From NCBI GenBank assembly GCA_013152415.1, contig JAADGI010000007.1:40704-104703 (forward strand): a stretch of 64,000 nt of DNA, written 5' to 3'. Of the stretch, positions 63,841 through 64,000 are shown piece by piece. This DNA comes from Gammaproteobacteria bacterium (GTDB taxonomy: Bacteria > Pseudomonadota > Gammaproteobacteria > HyVt-429). Numbering within the stretch: the stretch's first letter is position 1; each line of letters begins with the position of its first letter. The position numbers and the translations under genes are program-made. The notes below the pieces were generated by a model. The model ran no database searches. It was given only the letters and a program-made list of their open reading frames with translations, and was not told where the DNA came from.

Positions 63841-64000
63841 TGCAGTTCTTGCCCTGAGACTTGGCACGGTACAGGGCCTGATCGGCACGCTCAAAAAACC
63901 CGGCGCGATCTTCGCTATACATGTGGCAACACACTTCAATACCTCGTCACCCACTGCGTGACCATAAGTGTCGTTGACCTGCTTAAAGTCATCCACGTCG
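63818..64000 (-). pseudogene. Diguanylate cyclase (GGDEF) tail with deletion
   Basis: The window ends inside this leftward gene. DVDDFKQVNDTYGHAVGDEV is the start of a GGDEF domain. In another frame FFERADQALYRAKSQGKNCI, followed by KVADLA and TGA, is its end. The roughly 70 residues that should lie between, including the GG(D/E)EF signature, are missing, and the two pieces need a frame change. The cyclase is therefore inactive as read. Whether a longer intact protein exists upstream cannot be seen. Confidence 0.7.

Overview
The window is chromosomal DNA of a gammaproteobacterium. The gene order lptC-lptA-lptB-rpoN-hpf-ptsN, the block lnt-corC-ybeY-ybeZ-miaB, and the run pilGHIJ-chpA followed by gshB-tonB-yqgE-yqgF-pyrR-pyrB-pyrC' are all gammaproteobacterial arrangements. 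A sugar-phosphate cluster (tkt, gap, pgk, pyk, fba), a RegB/RegA-type redox two-component system next to cytochrome genes, and a GshA of the kind described from Acidithiobacillus suggest an autotrophic or sulfur-oxidising lineage. That lifestyle is inference: no RuBisCO or sulfur-oxidation gene lies in the window.

Region by region. (1) 1-9661: lipopolysaccharide export genes, sigma-54, the hibernation factor, and a complete regulatory phosphotransferase chain (EIIA-Ntr, HPr kinase, RapZ, an EIIA-Man homologue, HPr, EI) with no sugar permease, then the Mg2+ channel MgtE. The EIIA-Man homologue lacks the usual phospho-histidine. (2) 9740-15093: a SpoIIAA-like protein, a leftward operon (Met-rich outer-membrane barrel, cytochrome c lipoprotein, TlpA thioredoxin, TPR protein), and divergent regB-regA. 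A perfect GCGACA-ATT-TGTCGC palindrome lies between the two. (3) 15094-21175: an accessory island with a group II intron whose ends can be placed to the base, a repeat family with a 170-bp MITE-like member, a MqsA/DUF4258 toxin-antitoxin pair, a decayed tyrosine recombinase, a frameshifted KAP ATPase and a DUF2283 gene with a broken partner. (4) 21176-26456: lnt, corC, ybeY, ybeZ, miaB. (5) 26582-34868: carbon-metabolism cluster with internal terminators, then an inositol-monophosphatase family gene. (6) 35051-41245: a PhnD-like binding protein, a CHASE2 receptor Ser/Thr kinase, a 51-residue zinc-ribbon protein, and an overlapping trio (nucleotidyltransferase, methyltransferase, CDP-alcohol phosphotransferase) that looks like an uncharacterised lipid or headgroup pathway. 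(7) 41875-51638: the Pil-Chp twitching chemosensory operon. (8) 52085-61102: glutathione synthesis interrupted by inverted-repeat elements, ApbE, TonB, YqgE, YqgF and the pyrimidine genes, with a non-catalytic PyrC'. (9) 61233-64000: glutaredoxin, a CYTH triphosphatase, a FliK-like/FlhB-C pair and the tail of a damaged GGDEF gene.

The best candidates for something new are the CDP-alcohol trio, the RegBA-linked Met-rich barrel/cytochrome/TlpA operon, the EIIA-Man homologue without its histidine, and the nested mobile-element history of the island. No CRISPR array, tRNA, rRNA or prophage was seen.
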